Below are positions 1-6,070 of a DNA stretch of 22,973 nt, piece after piece. The position numbers and the translations under genes were made by a program. The DNA is from Planctomycetota bacterium (GTDB taxonomy: Bacteria > Planctomycetota > Phycisphaerae > UBA1845), in the NCBI GenBank assembly GCA_024278775.1, contig JAJRSP010000051.1, forward strand, positions 1 to 22,973, read 5' to 3'. Numbering within the stretch: the stretch's first letter is position 1; the number at the start of each line of letters is the position of its first letter. Under the pieces are notes generated by a model. The model did no database searches and was not told where the DNA came from. It saw only the letters and a list, made by a program, of their open reading frames with translations.

Positions 1-120
1 GCGTTCGTGTATCGAGCCAACCGTCGCTGGATGGAGGCCAAGCTGTTCGACCGCCTCGTCGTCGCCGCCGTCAGTGCCAAGCCATTGACATTCAAGGACT
101 TAACCGCCGGAGCGAAGTAG
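1..120 (+). CDS. C-terminal fragment of a probable IS1595-type transposase
   Basis: Frame 1 is open from the window edge to a TAG at 118-120, giving 39 residues that begin AFVYRANRRWMEAKLFDRLV and end PLTFKDLTAGAK. The pattern F-x-[YF]-R-x-N-R-R followed by LFDRL and a final PLT[FY]K-x-L resembles the extreme C-terminus of IS1595/ISXO2-like DDE transposases, recalled from memory and not searched. The gene starts outside the window, so it is impossible to tell whether the element is complete. No clear terminal inverted repeat is visible in the 117 bases that follow. It could also be an unrelated gene tail; the family call rests on a short stretch. Confidence 0.5.
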   Translation, partial: AFVYRANRRWMEAKLFDRLVVAAVSAKPLTFKDLTAGAK

Positions 121-237
121 AGACTCAGTAAAATCGAAATATCTTCGCCGCCAGGAATGGTCGAGCGATAGCAAGTATTGCGAGGCGAGACGATCTTGCA
201 CACACAGAGCAGTCGCCCAGTCGGTGTGCAGTTGAAT

Positions 238-1395
238 TCACGTCGCACTGGAGTTCAATGAAACGTATAGCGACTCCAGTGCATCGACCATTCTCTCGGC
301 GTCAAATCGTTCGAGACACCGCCGCCGGCCTTCCGCACCCATCCGACTCCGCAGCCCGGGCGCACCAGCCAACTCCACGATTGCGCCCGCCAGACCAGCC
401 GAATCACCCAAACCCACCAGCCGGCCCGTCACACCGTCTTCGATCACTTCCGGCGCACCGTCCACATCGAAGGATATCGCGGGAACACCCGTCAACAAAG
501 ACTGAACCACCGATCGCGGCAACCCCTCCCACCGCGACGCATGAACCAGCAGATCGAACCCCGAAATCAACCCCGGAACCTCATCCGGACGCACTAAGCC
601 GACGAATCGCACATGGTCAGCCATACCAGCCTCGCGCACGCTCCGCTCGTATTGGCTCCGCTGCGCACCGTCGCCTACCCACACAAACCGCAACGACCGC
701 GTGTTGGCCACCGCCGGAACCAGCGCGGGAATCAGTTCCTCGTAGCCCTTGTTGCGAAACATGCGCGCCACCGTCCCCACCACCACCTCCGACGGACCAA
801 TCCCCCACGCCGCCCGAACCGCACGCCGCCTCTCCGGATCGGGACGGAACTGCTCCGTCTTCATCCCCGAATACACAGTCGTAAACTTGTCCCTCGGAGC
901 GATGCCCGCCTCAACAGCCTGATCCGTCATCGCGTCGGCCACAGTGACAAACCCATCCGTCCACCGCGCAGCCTTGCGTTCCATCGCGCGGTAAAACCAC
1001 CGCCGAAGTGACGTTTGCGTCCGATTGAAACTCAGGCCATGAATAGTGTGCAGCACCAAACGCGATTGTCGCGACGCCGCCCACCTGCCCAAAATCCCGG
1101 CTTTGCTGCTGTGCGTGTGGACGACATCAAACCGCCCTTCCGCAAACATCCGTTTCAAGGTGCGCGCGCATCGCCAATCCCGCATCGGACTGGGCTGGCG
1201 AACAAGGTCTTCGACGACCTTTACAACCGCCCCGCTCGCCTCAGCCTCAGCGTGCAGCGACCCTTCCGGACCGGTCTCAGCCCCGGTGATAAGCGTCACC
1301 TCGTGCCCGCGGGCAGCCAACCCCCTGCATGTAAGAATCGTGTTTTCCTGAGCGCCGCCGACGATCAGGCGCGTGATGACGTGGCAAATACGCAT
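238..1395 (-). CDS. GT4-family glycosyltransferase
   Basis: Likely transfers a sugar from a nucleotide-sugar donor to a cell-surface or exopolysaccharide acceptor in the cytoplasm; donor and acceptor cannot be read from the sequence. The N-terminal Rossmann half starts MRICHVITRLIVGGAQENT with the Gly-Gly-Ala-Gln/Glu loop typical of GT4 enzymes, followed by FDVVHTHSSKAGILGR. The C-terminal half has VVVGTVARMFRNKGYEEL and FVWVGDGAQR, then ASRWEGLPRSVVQSLLTGVP, the position of the EX7E motif. Here the second Glu is Gln, a variant that I believe also occurs in active homologues. The frame is open upstream to 1518 inside truA, but I chose the ATG at 1395 because homology-like sequence starts there. 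That places it 4 nt after the truA stop, suggesting cotranscription and translational coupling. The resulting 385 residues is a normal GT4 length. Confidence 0.85.
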   Translation of the reverse strand: MRICHVITRLIVGGAQENTILTCRGLAARGHEVTLITGAETGPEGSLHAEAEASGAVVKVVEDLVRQPSPMRDWRCARTLKRMFAEGRFDVVHTHSSKAGILGRWAASRQSRLVLHTIHGLSFNRTQTSLRRWFYRAMERKAARWTDGFVTVADAMTDQAVEAGIAPRDKFTTVYSGMKTEQFRPDPERRRAVRAAWGIGPSEVVVGTVARMFRNKGYEELIPALVPAVANTRSLRFVWVGDGAQRSQYERSVREAGMADHVRFVGLVRPDEVPGLISGFDLLVHASRWEGLPRSVVQSLLTGVPAISFDVDGAPEVIEDGVTGRLVGLGDSAGLAGAIVELAGAPGLRSRMGAEGRRRCLERFDAERMVDALESLYVSLNSSAT

Positions 1396-1399
1396 AAAG

Positions 1400-2179
1400 T
1401 CAGTTCGCGGCTGATTCCGGACGAAGAAGCTCCGCCGGATACCGAACCCATTGAAGACACAGGCCATGAGCTGGCGCGGTCGGGCCGGCCAACGTCCGAT
1501 CCCGCGAAGCCAGAACACGCGCGACGGTCTCCGGCTCCCACCGCCCGCGACCGATTTCGAGAAGCGTGCCCACCATAATCCTCACCTGATTGTGCAAAAA
1601 CCCCGTTCCCTCGACATCAATATGAACCTCGTCCAGATGCCGGTTCACATCGCACCGCGTCACGCGCCGAACCATGCTCTGACGCACGCAGCCCGTGGTC
1701 GCCATCGACGTGAAATCGTGCTCGCCGACGAACATCGACGCAGCCGTACGCATGCGGTCGATATCCAGACGCTCCCAGAAATGGTGGCAATACCGCTGGC
1801 TCCAGGTATTCACGGGTCGGCGGTGGTCGTTGAGAATGCGATAACGATAGAGCTTGCTTTGAGCGCTGCGCGTCGCGTGAAATGATCGGGAAACGTCGGA
1901 GACCGCCCGGATATCCAGATCGCCCGGCAATCTCGCGCCCAACGCAGCCCGAATTTTCACGCACGGCAAATTACTCGACGTGACCACGTTGGCCACCTGT
2001 CCGGAAGCGTGCACGCCGGAGTCCGTCCGCCCGCTCGCGATCAGGGCAATCGGATGTCGCAACACCCGGCGCAAACGATCCTCCATTTCCGACTGAACGG
2101 TGCGCATCCCCGGCTGAACCTGCCACCCGTGGAAATCCGTGCCGTCGTAGCACAAAAGCAGCCTGACGTTGCGTTCCAT
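1400..2179 (-). CDS. truA: tRNA pseudouridine(38-40) synthase TruA
   Basis: Converts uridines at positions 38, 39 and 40 of the tRNA anticodon arm to pseudouridine in the cytoplasm. The 259-residue protein has the expected length and motifs: LLLCYDGTDFHGWQVQPGMR at the N-terminus, the catalytic-Asp motif IASGRTDSGVHA (Asp53), SFHATRSAQSKLYRYRI in the middle, and FLHNQVRIMVGTLLEIGRG near the C-terminus. The ATG at 2177-2179 fits the usual N-terminus, where the first beta strand begins a few residues after Met. No Shine-Dalgarno motif precedes it; instead the start codon lies in a long RNA hairpin (2158-2209). The stop is 4 nt before the glycosyltransferase start. The sigma-factor gene lies 138 bp upstream in the same direction, so the three may share transcription. 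Confidence 0.96.
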   Translation of the reverse strand: MERNVRLLLCYDGTDFHGWQVQPGMRTVQSEMEDRLRRVLRHPIALIASGRTDSGVHASGQVANVVTSSNLPCVKIRAALGARLPGDLDIRAVSDVSRSFHATRSAQSKLYRYRILNDHRRPVNTWSQRYCHHFWERLDIDRMRTAASMFVGEHDFTSMATTGCVRQSMVRRVTRCDVNRHLDEVHIDVEGTGFLHNQVRIMVGTLLEIGRGRWEPETVARVLASRDRTLAGPTAPAHGLCLQWVRYPAELLRPESAAN

Positions 2180-2209
2180 CGAAATAATGGTACGCCCACG
2201 TCAGGCTGC
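2158..2209 (-). promoter_or_regulatory. 52-nt hairpin enclosing the truA start codon
   Basis: Read as minus-strand RNA, positions 1-12 of this stretch (GCAGCCTGACGT) pair perfectly with positions 41-52 (ACGTCAGGCTGC). Inside them GCGT (15-18) pairs with ACGC (36-39) and CCAT (20-23) pairs with ATGG (31-34), leaving a 7-nt loop TATTTCG. That gives 20 base pairs interrupted only by a GG/A internal loop and one A/A mismatch. The ATG start of truA is on the 3' side of the apical stem, and the 3' arm encodes residues about 4-8. The pairing is directly visible; a role in limiting truA translation is inference. A chance origin by insertion of a palindromic repeat is also possible. Confidence 0.7.
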
Positions 2210-2273
2210 CTTCAATACATGCTCGGTTCGGTCGATCCGTGACCAGGCACCCGAGCCATCGCTCAAAACATCA

Positions 2274-2299
2274 GCCCGGGTAGCCTCCATGCGCCGGGC
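2274..2299 (-). terminator. Weak hairpin after the sigma-factor gene
   Basis: GCCCGG (2274-2279) and CCGGGC (2294-2299) form a 6-bp GC stem with a 14-nt loop, 19 bp beyond the sigma-factor stop. On the minus strand it is followed by TGATGTTTTGAG, a poor T-run, so at best it is a weak or partial terminator between the sigma gene and truA. Confidence 0.25.
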
Positions 2300-2317
2300 C
2301 TTTGTCAGTCACCCTCA

Positions 2318-3112
2318 TCAGGCGACCAACTCCTCACACAGCGTTGGGCCGAATCTGTGCCGCAGCCGCGTGAGAATATCCTTATGAATCTGACTGACGC
2401 GCGATTCGGACAGTTTCAGCACCGAACCGATCTCCGACATGGTCAAATCCTCGTAGTAATAGAGAACGAGCACCAGACGCTCCTCCCGAGCCAGCCCCCG
2501 TGTGATGTACTCGGTCAGCATTTCGCGGGACATGGACTCCGACGGCGACGGGCAGCGGGTGTCCCCGACATCCCAACTTCTCGCCGGCCCGCGAGCATTA
2601 CGCTCCGCCTGAGGCTCCATCGCGCTGAAATGAACTTCCTTGCCAAGCTGCGACAGGCGACAAAGCTGGTCGTAGCGGGCCAGCGTGATGCCCATGCGTT
2701 CGGCGATCTCCGACTGATCCGGCGGACGCCCCTTCTCGGCATCCAATCTCTCGCGGACACTCTGCCGTGTTTTCTCAAATGTGCGAACGGTCCGACTCTG
2801 CGGGTCAAGCCCGCGAAGCCAATCCATCACAGCACCGCAAATGCGCTGCTGGCAGAATGTTTCGAACTTGGCTTTGTGCGCCGGATCGTAGCTTTCGACG
2901 GCTTCGATCAACCCGTCAAAAGCGGCGCTGCAAATTTCGTCGTACGAGACCTGAGCGGGAAGCTTGCGAGATAAGCGCGCCGCCTGGCTGTGAACAAGGT
3001 GGCTGTAATGCACAACCAACTCGTTCCGCAATTTCACGTTGCGGGTCTTCAAAAACCGGCGCCAGAGCGAGATGGCTTTGTCTTCTTTTCGTTTCATTTG
3101 ACGTGGCTCCAC
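2318..3112 (-). CDS. FliA/WhiG-like alternative sigma-70 factor
   Basis: Directs RNA polymerase to a subset of promoters. The 264-residue protein has no region 1.1. Region 2 lies around residues 30-110 (YDEICSAAFDGLIEAVESYD, FCQQRICGAVMDWLRGLDPQ), region 3 around 115-160 (GRPPDQSEIAERMGITLARY) and region 4 around 205-255 (EERLVLVLYYYEDLTMSEIG, then SESRVSQIHKDILTRLR). The DWLRxxDxxxR stretch and the YYYEDLTMxEIGxVLxLSESRVSQ helix-turn-helix are characteristic of the FliA/WhiG/SigD group. I chose the GTG at 3110-3112 because GGAGG lies 7 nt upstream of it; the alternative ATG at 3097 has only a GGAG 9 nt upstream. No flagellar or anti-sigma (FlgM-like) gene is adjacent, so its regulon cannot be inferred. 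It is followed by truA 138 bp downstream. Confidence 0.92.
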   Translation of the reverse strand: MEPRQMKRKEDKAISLWRRFLKTRNVKLRNELVVHYSHLVHSQAARLSRKLPAQVSYDEICSAAFDGLIEAVESYDPAHKAKFETFCQQRICGAVMDWLRGLDPQSRTVRTFEKTRQSVRERLDAEKGRPPDQSEIAERMGITLARYDQLCRLSQLGKEVHFSAMEPQAERNARGPARSWDVGDTRCPSPSESMSREMLTEYITRGLAREERLVLVLYYYEDLTMSEIGSVLKLSESRVSQIHKDILTRLRHRFGPTLCEELVA

Positions 3113-3431
3113 TGTGCGTCCTCCGTGACTCCAAATTCCAACGAACGGCGGAATGTTACTTTGGGTAGTTTAGACATGCAAGGTAATTTACATGAAAAAT
3201 CCGGTATAAATAACTTGAGCAATTTAGGGGAAGTACATGCACTATTTTGAACGTACCGAGTAGGGTGTTCACGTCAATTTAATGGCTTGTATCGACGTAA
3301 CCTGTTGTAAAATATGATGCTTGAAGATTTTGCCCCACTCTCCGTAGCGAAATCGCCGCCAAAAAAGCTGTTCCGGCGCGTTTTTTTCACACCGCCGACC
3401 ACAACTTTTGTGTATTCCGGGCCGGGATGCA
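3113..3431. other. AT-rich intergenic region between sigma gene and tRNA promoter
   Basis: No convincing gene is seen. The part at 3140-3330 is markedly more AT-rich than its surroundings and should hold the sigma-gene promoter on the minus strand. A weak candidate pair is TTGCAT and TAACAT separated by 17 nt (read on the minus strand from about 3181 to 3153), but neither box is close to consensus. The short motif ACATG occurs three times on the plus strand (3174, 3190, 3235). Confidence 0.4.
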
Positions 3432-3459
3432 TTGACATGAGCGAGCGCCGATTTAGATT
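3432..3459 (+). promoter_or_regulatory. Promoter of the tRNA-Ile/tRNA-Ala unit
   Basis: A perfect -35 box TTGACA (3432-3437) is followed after 16 nt by TAGATT (3454-3459), a 4-of-6 match to the -10 consensus. The expected start site falls a few bases before the tRNA-Ile 5' end at 3472, the usual arrangement for a tRNA promoter. Confidence 0.6.
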
Positions 3460-3471
3460 GGCAACCCTGCG

Positions 3472-3544
3472 GGGCTCATAGCTCAGTTGGCAGAGCGCGT
3501 CGCTGATAACGACGAGGTCCTAGGTTCAAGTCCTAGTGGGCCCA
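3472..3544 (+). tRNA. tRNA-Ile(GAT)
   Basis: The full cloverleaf can be drawn. Acceptor stem GGGCTCA/TGGGCCC has one G-T pair; the D arm is GCTC/GAGC; the anticodon stem CGTCG/CGACG has loop CTGATAA and anticodon GAT; the T arm is CTAGG-TTCAAGT-CCTAG; the discriminator is A at 3544. The 3' CCA is not encoded (TTT follows). tRNA-Ala follows 96 nt downstream, probably on the same transcript. Confidence 0.97.
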
Positions 3545-3640
3545 TTTCCGCATTTTCGGGCGAATAATCGCCTCCCCGCGTTTCCAAAAGGGGGTGCTGA
3601 CGCCGGAATTCATCGGCCGGCGACGGCAGCCGACCGACGA

Positions 3641-3713
3641 GGGGCCGTAGCTCAATTGGGAGAGCGCCTGGTTTGCAACCAGGAGGTAGCCGGTTCGACC
3701 CCGGTCGGCTCCA
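3641..3713 (+). tRNA. tRNA-Ala(TGC)
   Basis: The cloverleaf is complete: acceptor stem GGGGCCG/CGGCTCC includes the G3-U70 pair that marks alanine tRNAs; anticodon stem CCTGG/CCAGG has loop TTTGCAA and anticodon TGC; the T loop is TTCGACC; the discriminator is A at 3713. CCA is not encoded. A run of seven T residues (3714-3720) directly after the gene may help end transcription. The Ile(GAT)-Ala(TGC) pair is the one that usually sits in the 16S-23S spacer, but no rRNA sequence flanks it here. Confidence 0.97.
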
Positions 3714-3836
3714 TTTTTTTCACGCCCGCCCCCTGCTTCAATCTCCGCTTGCCGCTTTCAAACAACGTGCGTTTTTTGGTATGCTCGTGCGAAAGCTCCC
3801 TGTTTCACCCGCTCAGCGAGGAGAAAGGCCACCCCA

Positions 3837-5120
3837 ATGAATGGTAAATATCGGACGGCGTACGGCACCTTGTTGGCTGTCATGGCGGCGATTTGCACGC
3901 AACCGACCCACGCTCAGCCGGTCCTGCCGACCCTGTTTGTGGGGAACAACGTCTCGGACACCATCTCCGTCTACACGGTCAACGCCGACGGAACGCTGGA
4001 TCAGATACCCGGCTCGCCGTTCGCAGCCGGTGCGGATGTTCAGGCCCTTGCGCTCAGCGCCGACGGCAGCAAGCTGGCAGCCACCAACGCCGGCAAGTCC
4101 GTGAATTTTGAAGAGTTATGGCTTTTCGACGTGGCGGACAGCGGAGCGTTGACACCTGTGCCCAATGCGCCTTTTTTGACCGGTGACGCGCCTTTGAGTT
4201 TGGCGTTCAGTGCGACCGGCTTCGTTTATGCGCCCAGCGCCTTTCGGGATGAGGTGTGGGCTTTTGAAAGCGTGGGCGAGACGCTCGTGCTCGTTCCCGG
4301 TGCCCCATTTCCCACGGGGCCTGTCTTTCCGAACGAAATCGCCGTTACGCCGGACGGGGCGTTCGTGTACACGTCTCATCTGTTCGGCGGGATCAGCGGC
4401 TGGCGCGTGGAGACGAACGGGGCTTTGACCCTCCTGCCGGGATCGCCGTTTTCCAACCCCGGCGACGGATTCGAGCTGCTCGTCAGCCCGGACAGTAAGA
4501 ACCTCTATCTGGGCCAAGGGCTTTCCCACGACGTCGCCGGATACACGATTAACGCCAACGGAACGTTGACCCCCCTGCCGGGATCGCCGTTTTCCAGCGG
4601 CGGCTCAAGCGCCGTCAATCTGGGCATGACCCCGAGCGGTGAATTCCTGTTCGTCGTGCATGTCGTCAGCGAGACGGTGACCACGATGGCTCGAGCCGCG
4701 GACGGCACGTTGTCGTTCGTCCCCGGCAGCTCCCAGTTCATCGGCAGCGACGCCCGCAAGGCGGTGGCCAGCGATGAGTACCTGTTTGTTACCGACGACA
4801 GCAGTATCGACCCCGGCGTCGGGGTGATGGCCTACCGTATCGAAGATGGTGGGTTGTTGACGTTGATCTCGGGTTCGCCGTTTTCAGCCGGTTCGCGCCC
4901 GCAGGACATGGTCCTTTTCCTGCCGAATTCGGGGGATGGCGACGGAGACGGTGACGGCGATGTGGACCTGTTCGATTACGAGTCCTACCTCGATTGCACA
5001 ACCGGCCCCGACGGTGGGCACGTGGAACCGGAGTGCCAACCCTTCGACACCGAACCGGACAACGACGTGGACTTCCACGACCTGGGCGCGTTTCAACGCT
5101 TCTTCACCGGCGGCAACTGA
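3837..5120 (+). CDS. Secreted seven-bladed beta-propeller protein with C-terminal EF-hand pair
   Basis: A predicted extracellular or surface protein of unknown substrate. Residues 1-26 form a signal peptide (hydrophobic core, cleavage likely after THA). Seven repeats of a G-x-L-x3-PGSPF-x2-G element, such as GTLTPLPGSPFSSGG, run through residues 30-360 and match the blades of lactonase/YVTN-like propellers. Some similar folds are lactonases, but no catalytic residues can be assigned. From about residue 362 come two Asp-rich calcium-binding loops (DGDGDGDVDLFDYESYLDC and NDVDFHDLGAFQRFFTG) like the dockerin-type segment common in planctomycete secreted proteins. Start: ATG at 3837 with AAAGG 8 nt upstream. 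It stands alone on the plus strand; a hairpin with a T-run at 5255-5282 could end its transcript. Confidence 0.85.
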   Translation: MNGKYRTAYGTLLAVMAAICTQPTHAQPVLPTLFVGNNVSDTISVYTVNADGTLDQIPGSPFAAGADVQALALSADGSKLAATNAGKSVNFEELWLFDVADSGALTPVPNAPFLTGDAPLSLAFSATGFVYAPSAFRDEVWAFESVGETLVLVPGAPFPTGPVFPNEIAVTPDGAFVYTSHLFGGISGWRVETNGALTLLPGSPFSNPGDGFELLVSPDSKNLYLGQGLSHDVAGYTINANGTLTPLPGSPFSSGGSSAVNLGMTPSGEFLFVVHVVSETVTTMARAADGTLSFVPGSSQFIGSDARKAVASDEYLFVTDDSSIDPGVGVMAYRIEDGGLLTLISGSPFSAGSRPQDMVLFLPNSGDGDGDGDGDVDLFDYESYLDCTTGPDGGHVEPECQPFDTEPDNDVDFHDLGAFQRFFTGGN

Positions 5121-5254
5121 CCGTTTCAATCCAAACGCAATCGGTGGTGAACCTTCGTTCGCGTTGAACCCACGAGCTTGGGATGATCGAAACCGATGCG
5201 TGGAGTCTCCTGGGGGGATTGCGCGGGTTGATCGGTTGCGGTCCGTTTGCGAGA

Positions 5255-5282
5255 CCCACGGATTGCAATCCGTGGGTTTTTT
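5255..5282 (+). repeat. Left palindrome flanking the HUH transposase gene (terminator-like)
   Basis: Positions 5255-5276 are a perfect 22-bp palindrome with core GATTGCAATC and outer arms CCCACG/CGTGGG, followed by TTTTTT. A second copy with the same core and T-run, in the same orientation, lies at 5911-5942. On the plus strand this copy could also work as an intrinsic terminator for the propeller gene that stops at 5120. Confidence 0.75.
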
Positions 5283-5304
5283 GCGGACGGATACGATGAG
5301 ATTA

Positions 5305-5874
5305 TCAATCCGGGTTGGTATCGATGAGAGGTTCGGGATCCGGTTCACCCCAGACCCACACCCAGGCGCCGTGGTCACGGTGATTCTTCACGTATCGAAT
5401 CGCGTTGAGTTGGTGAGCACGATCCGCGATGGGAAGGGCGCGGGATCGTTTCGCCCAAGCGCCACCCACGATGCCCACGCGGCGCAGCTCATGCGAAGCG
5501 TGTTTCTTGGCGCGCCCGATGCACCCGCGCGCATCGGTACTCGGCAGATGAACGACGACATGCACATGCTCAGCCCCGACGGCGACGCCGACCACGGCGG
5601 CTTCAAGATGACGCAGCATGGACAGAATCGCTCGTCCGGCGACTTCCCGCTGTGCGGAAGTCAATCGGACGGGATTGCGTTTGGTGCGCGCAACGCTGGC
5701 TGCGAAACGGCTCTCGTAGAGTCCCGAAGGAGGTGGATGGCGATAGTCGCCCTCGACGTGCTCCCGATGATGTCGCGTGCGGAACCCGCGCGGGTCGCCG
5801 AGCAGCCACGTTCCGTAGGTGTTGAACGTAACGTGAAACCACTTCCACGTCTTTCCGCGCGTCGACACGTTCAC
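5305..5874 (-). CDS. REP-associated/IS200-like HUH tyrosine transposase
   Basis: Predicted single-strand DNA endonuclease acting on hairpin DNA. From the chosen start the protein has 189 residues. It begins with WKWFHVTFNTYGTWLLGDPRG, a first strand and GTWLLGD signature that I associate with planctomycete IS200-like transposases. The metal-binding HUH motif is AEHVHVVVHL (His103, His105) and the likely nucleophilic Tyr161 is in RYVKNHRD. Size and motifs fit a Y1 transposase. The frame stays open to a TTG at 5925 inside the right palindrome, so the start is uncertain; I chose the GTG at 5872-5874, with GTG at 5868 as an alternative. No Shine-Dalgarno site is visible. The flanking palindromes (5255-5276 and 5911-5934) are the likely DNA substrate. 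Confidence 0.8.
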   Translation of the reverse strand: MNVSTRGKTWKWFHVTFNTYGTWLLGDPRGFRTRHHREHVEGDYRHPPPSGLYESRFAASVARTKRNPVRLTSAQREVAGRAILSMLRHLEAAVVGVAVGAEHVHVVVHLPSTDARGCIGRAKKHASHELRRVGIVGGAWAKRSRALPIADRAHQLNAIRYVKNHRDHGAWVWVWGEPDPEPLIDTNPD

Positions 5875-5910
5875 GACCAAAGAATACCGCACGACACGAC
5901 GTCGGACAAA

Positions 5911-5942
5911 GCCCACCGATTGCAATCGGTGGGCTTTTTTTT
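5911..5942 (+). repeat. Right palindrome flanking the HUH transposase gene
   Basis: Positions 5911-5934 are a perfect 24-bp palindrome with core GATTGCAATC and arms GCCCACC/GGTGGGC, followed by eight T residues. It differs from the left copy by compensatory changes in the stem (C-G for G-C), so pairing is preserved while sequence is not. No plus-strand gene ends just before it, which argues against a plain terminator role for this copy. Confidence 0.75.
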
Positions 5943-5987
5943 GAGGAACAAGATCATGAAATCACGTTGTTCGATCATATTCACGGG

Positions 5988-6057
5988 ACCGACCGCTCCC
6001 TTCGCACATCCGTGTAGGTCGCGTTCAGTGTCACGTTCAGTGTCGCGCGTCTGATTG
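5988..6057 (+). repeat. Divergent copy of the dispersed GCTCC...TGTCGCG...TCTGAT repeat
   Basis: Reads ACCGACCGCTCCC..., then GGTCGCGTTCAGTGTC, and ends TGTCGCGCGTCTGATTG. It shares its layout with the repeat at 13861-13919. A 12-bp unit, CGTTCAGTGTC plus one base, occurs twice in tandem (6022-6033 and 6034-6045). It lies 14 bp beyond the end of the minus-strand protease gene. Confidence 0.6.
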
Positions 6058-6070
6058 AACACCTTCCGTG

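Larger units (their letters stand above)
5255..5942 (-). mobile_element. Palindrome-flanked HUH (REP-associated type) transposase unit
   Basis: A single-domain HUH transposase gene is bracketed by two direct copies of a palindromic sequence with a trailing T-run, about 690 bp from end to end. This is the arrangement of REP-associated tyrosine transposases and IS200/IS605 relatives, in which subterminal hairpins are recognised. The exact ends and target site cannot be determined from one copy. Confidence 0.55.

Noticed and set aside
3536..3847. Open frame of 103 codons across the tRNA genes
   Set aside because: It contains GAVAQLGERLVCNQEVAGST, the well-known false translation of a tRNA gene (here tRNA-Ala).
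4936..6054. Plus-strand open frame of 372 codons over the propeller tail and transposase
   Set aside because: It overlaps the propeller gene end in another frame, both palindromes and the antisense of the HUH transposase; no protein-like features.
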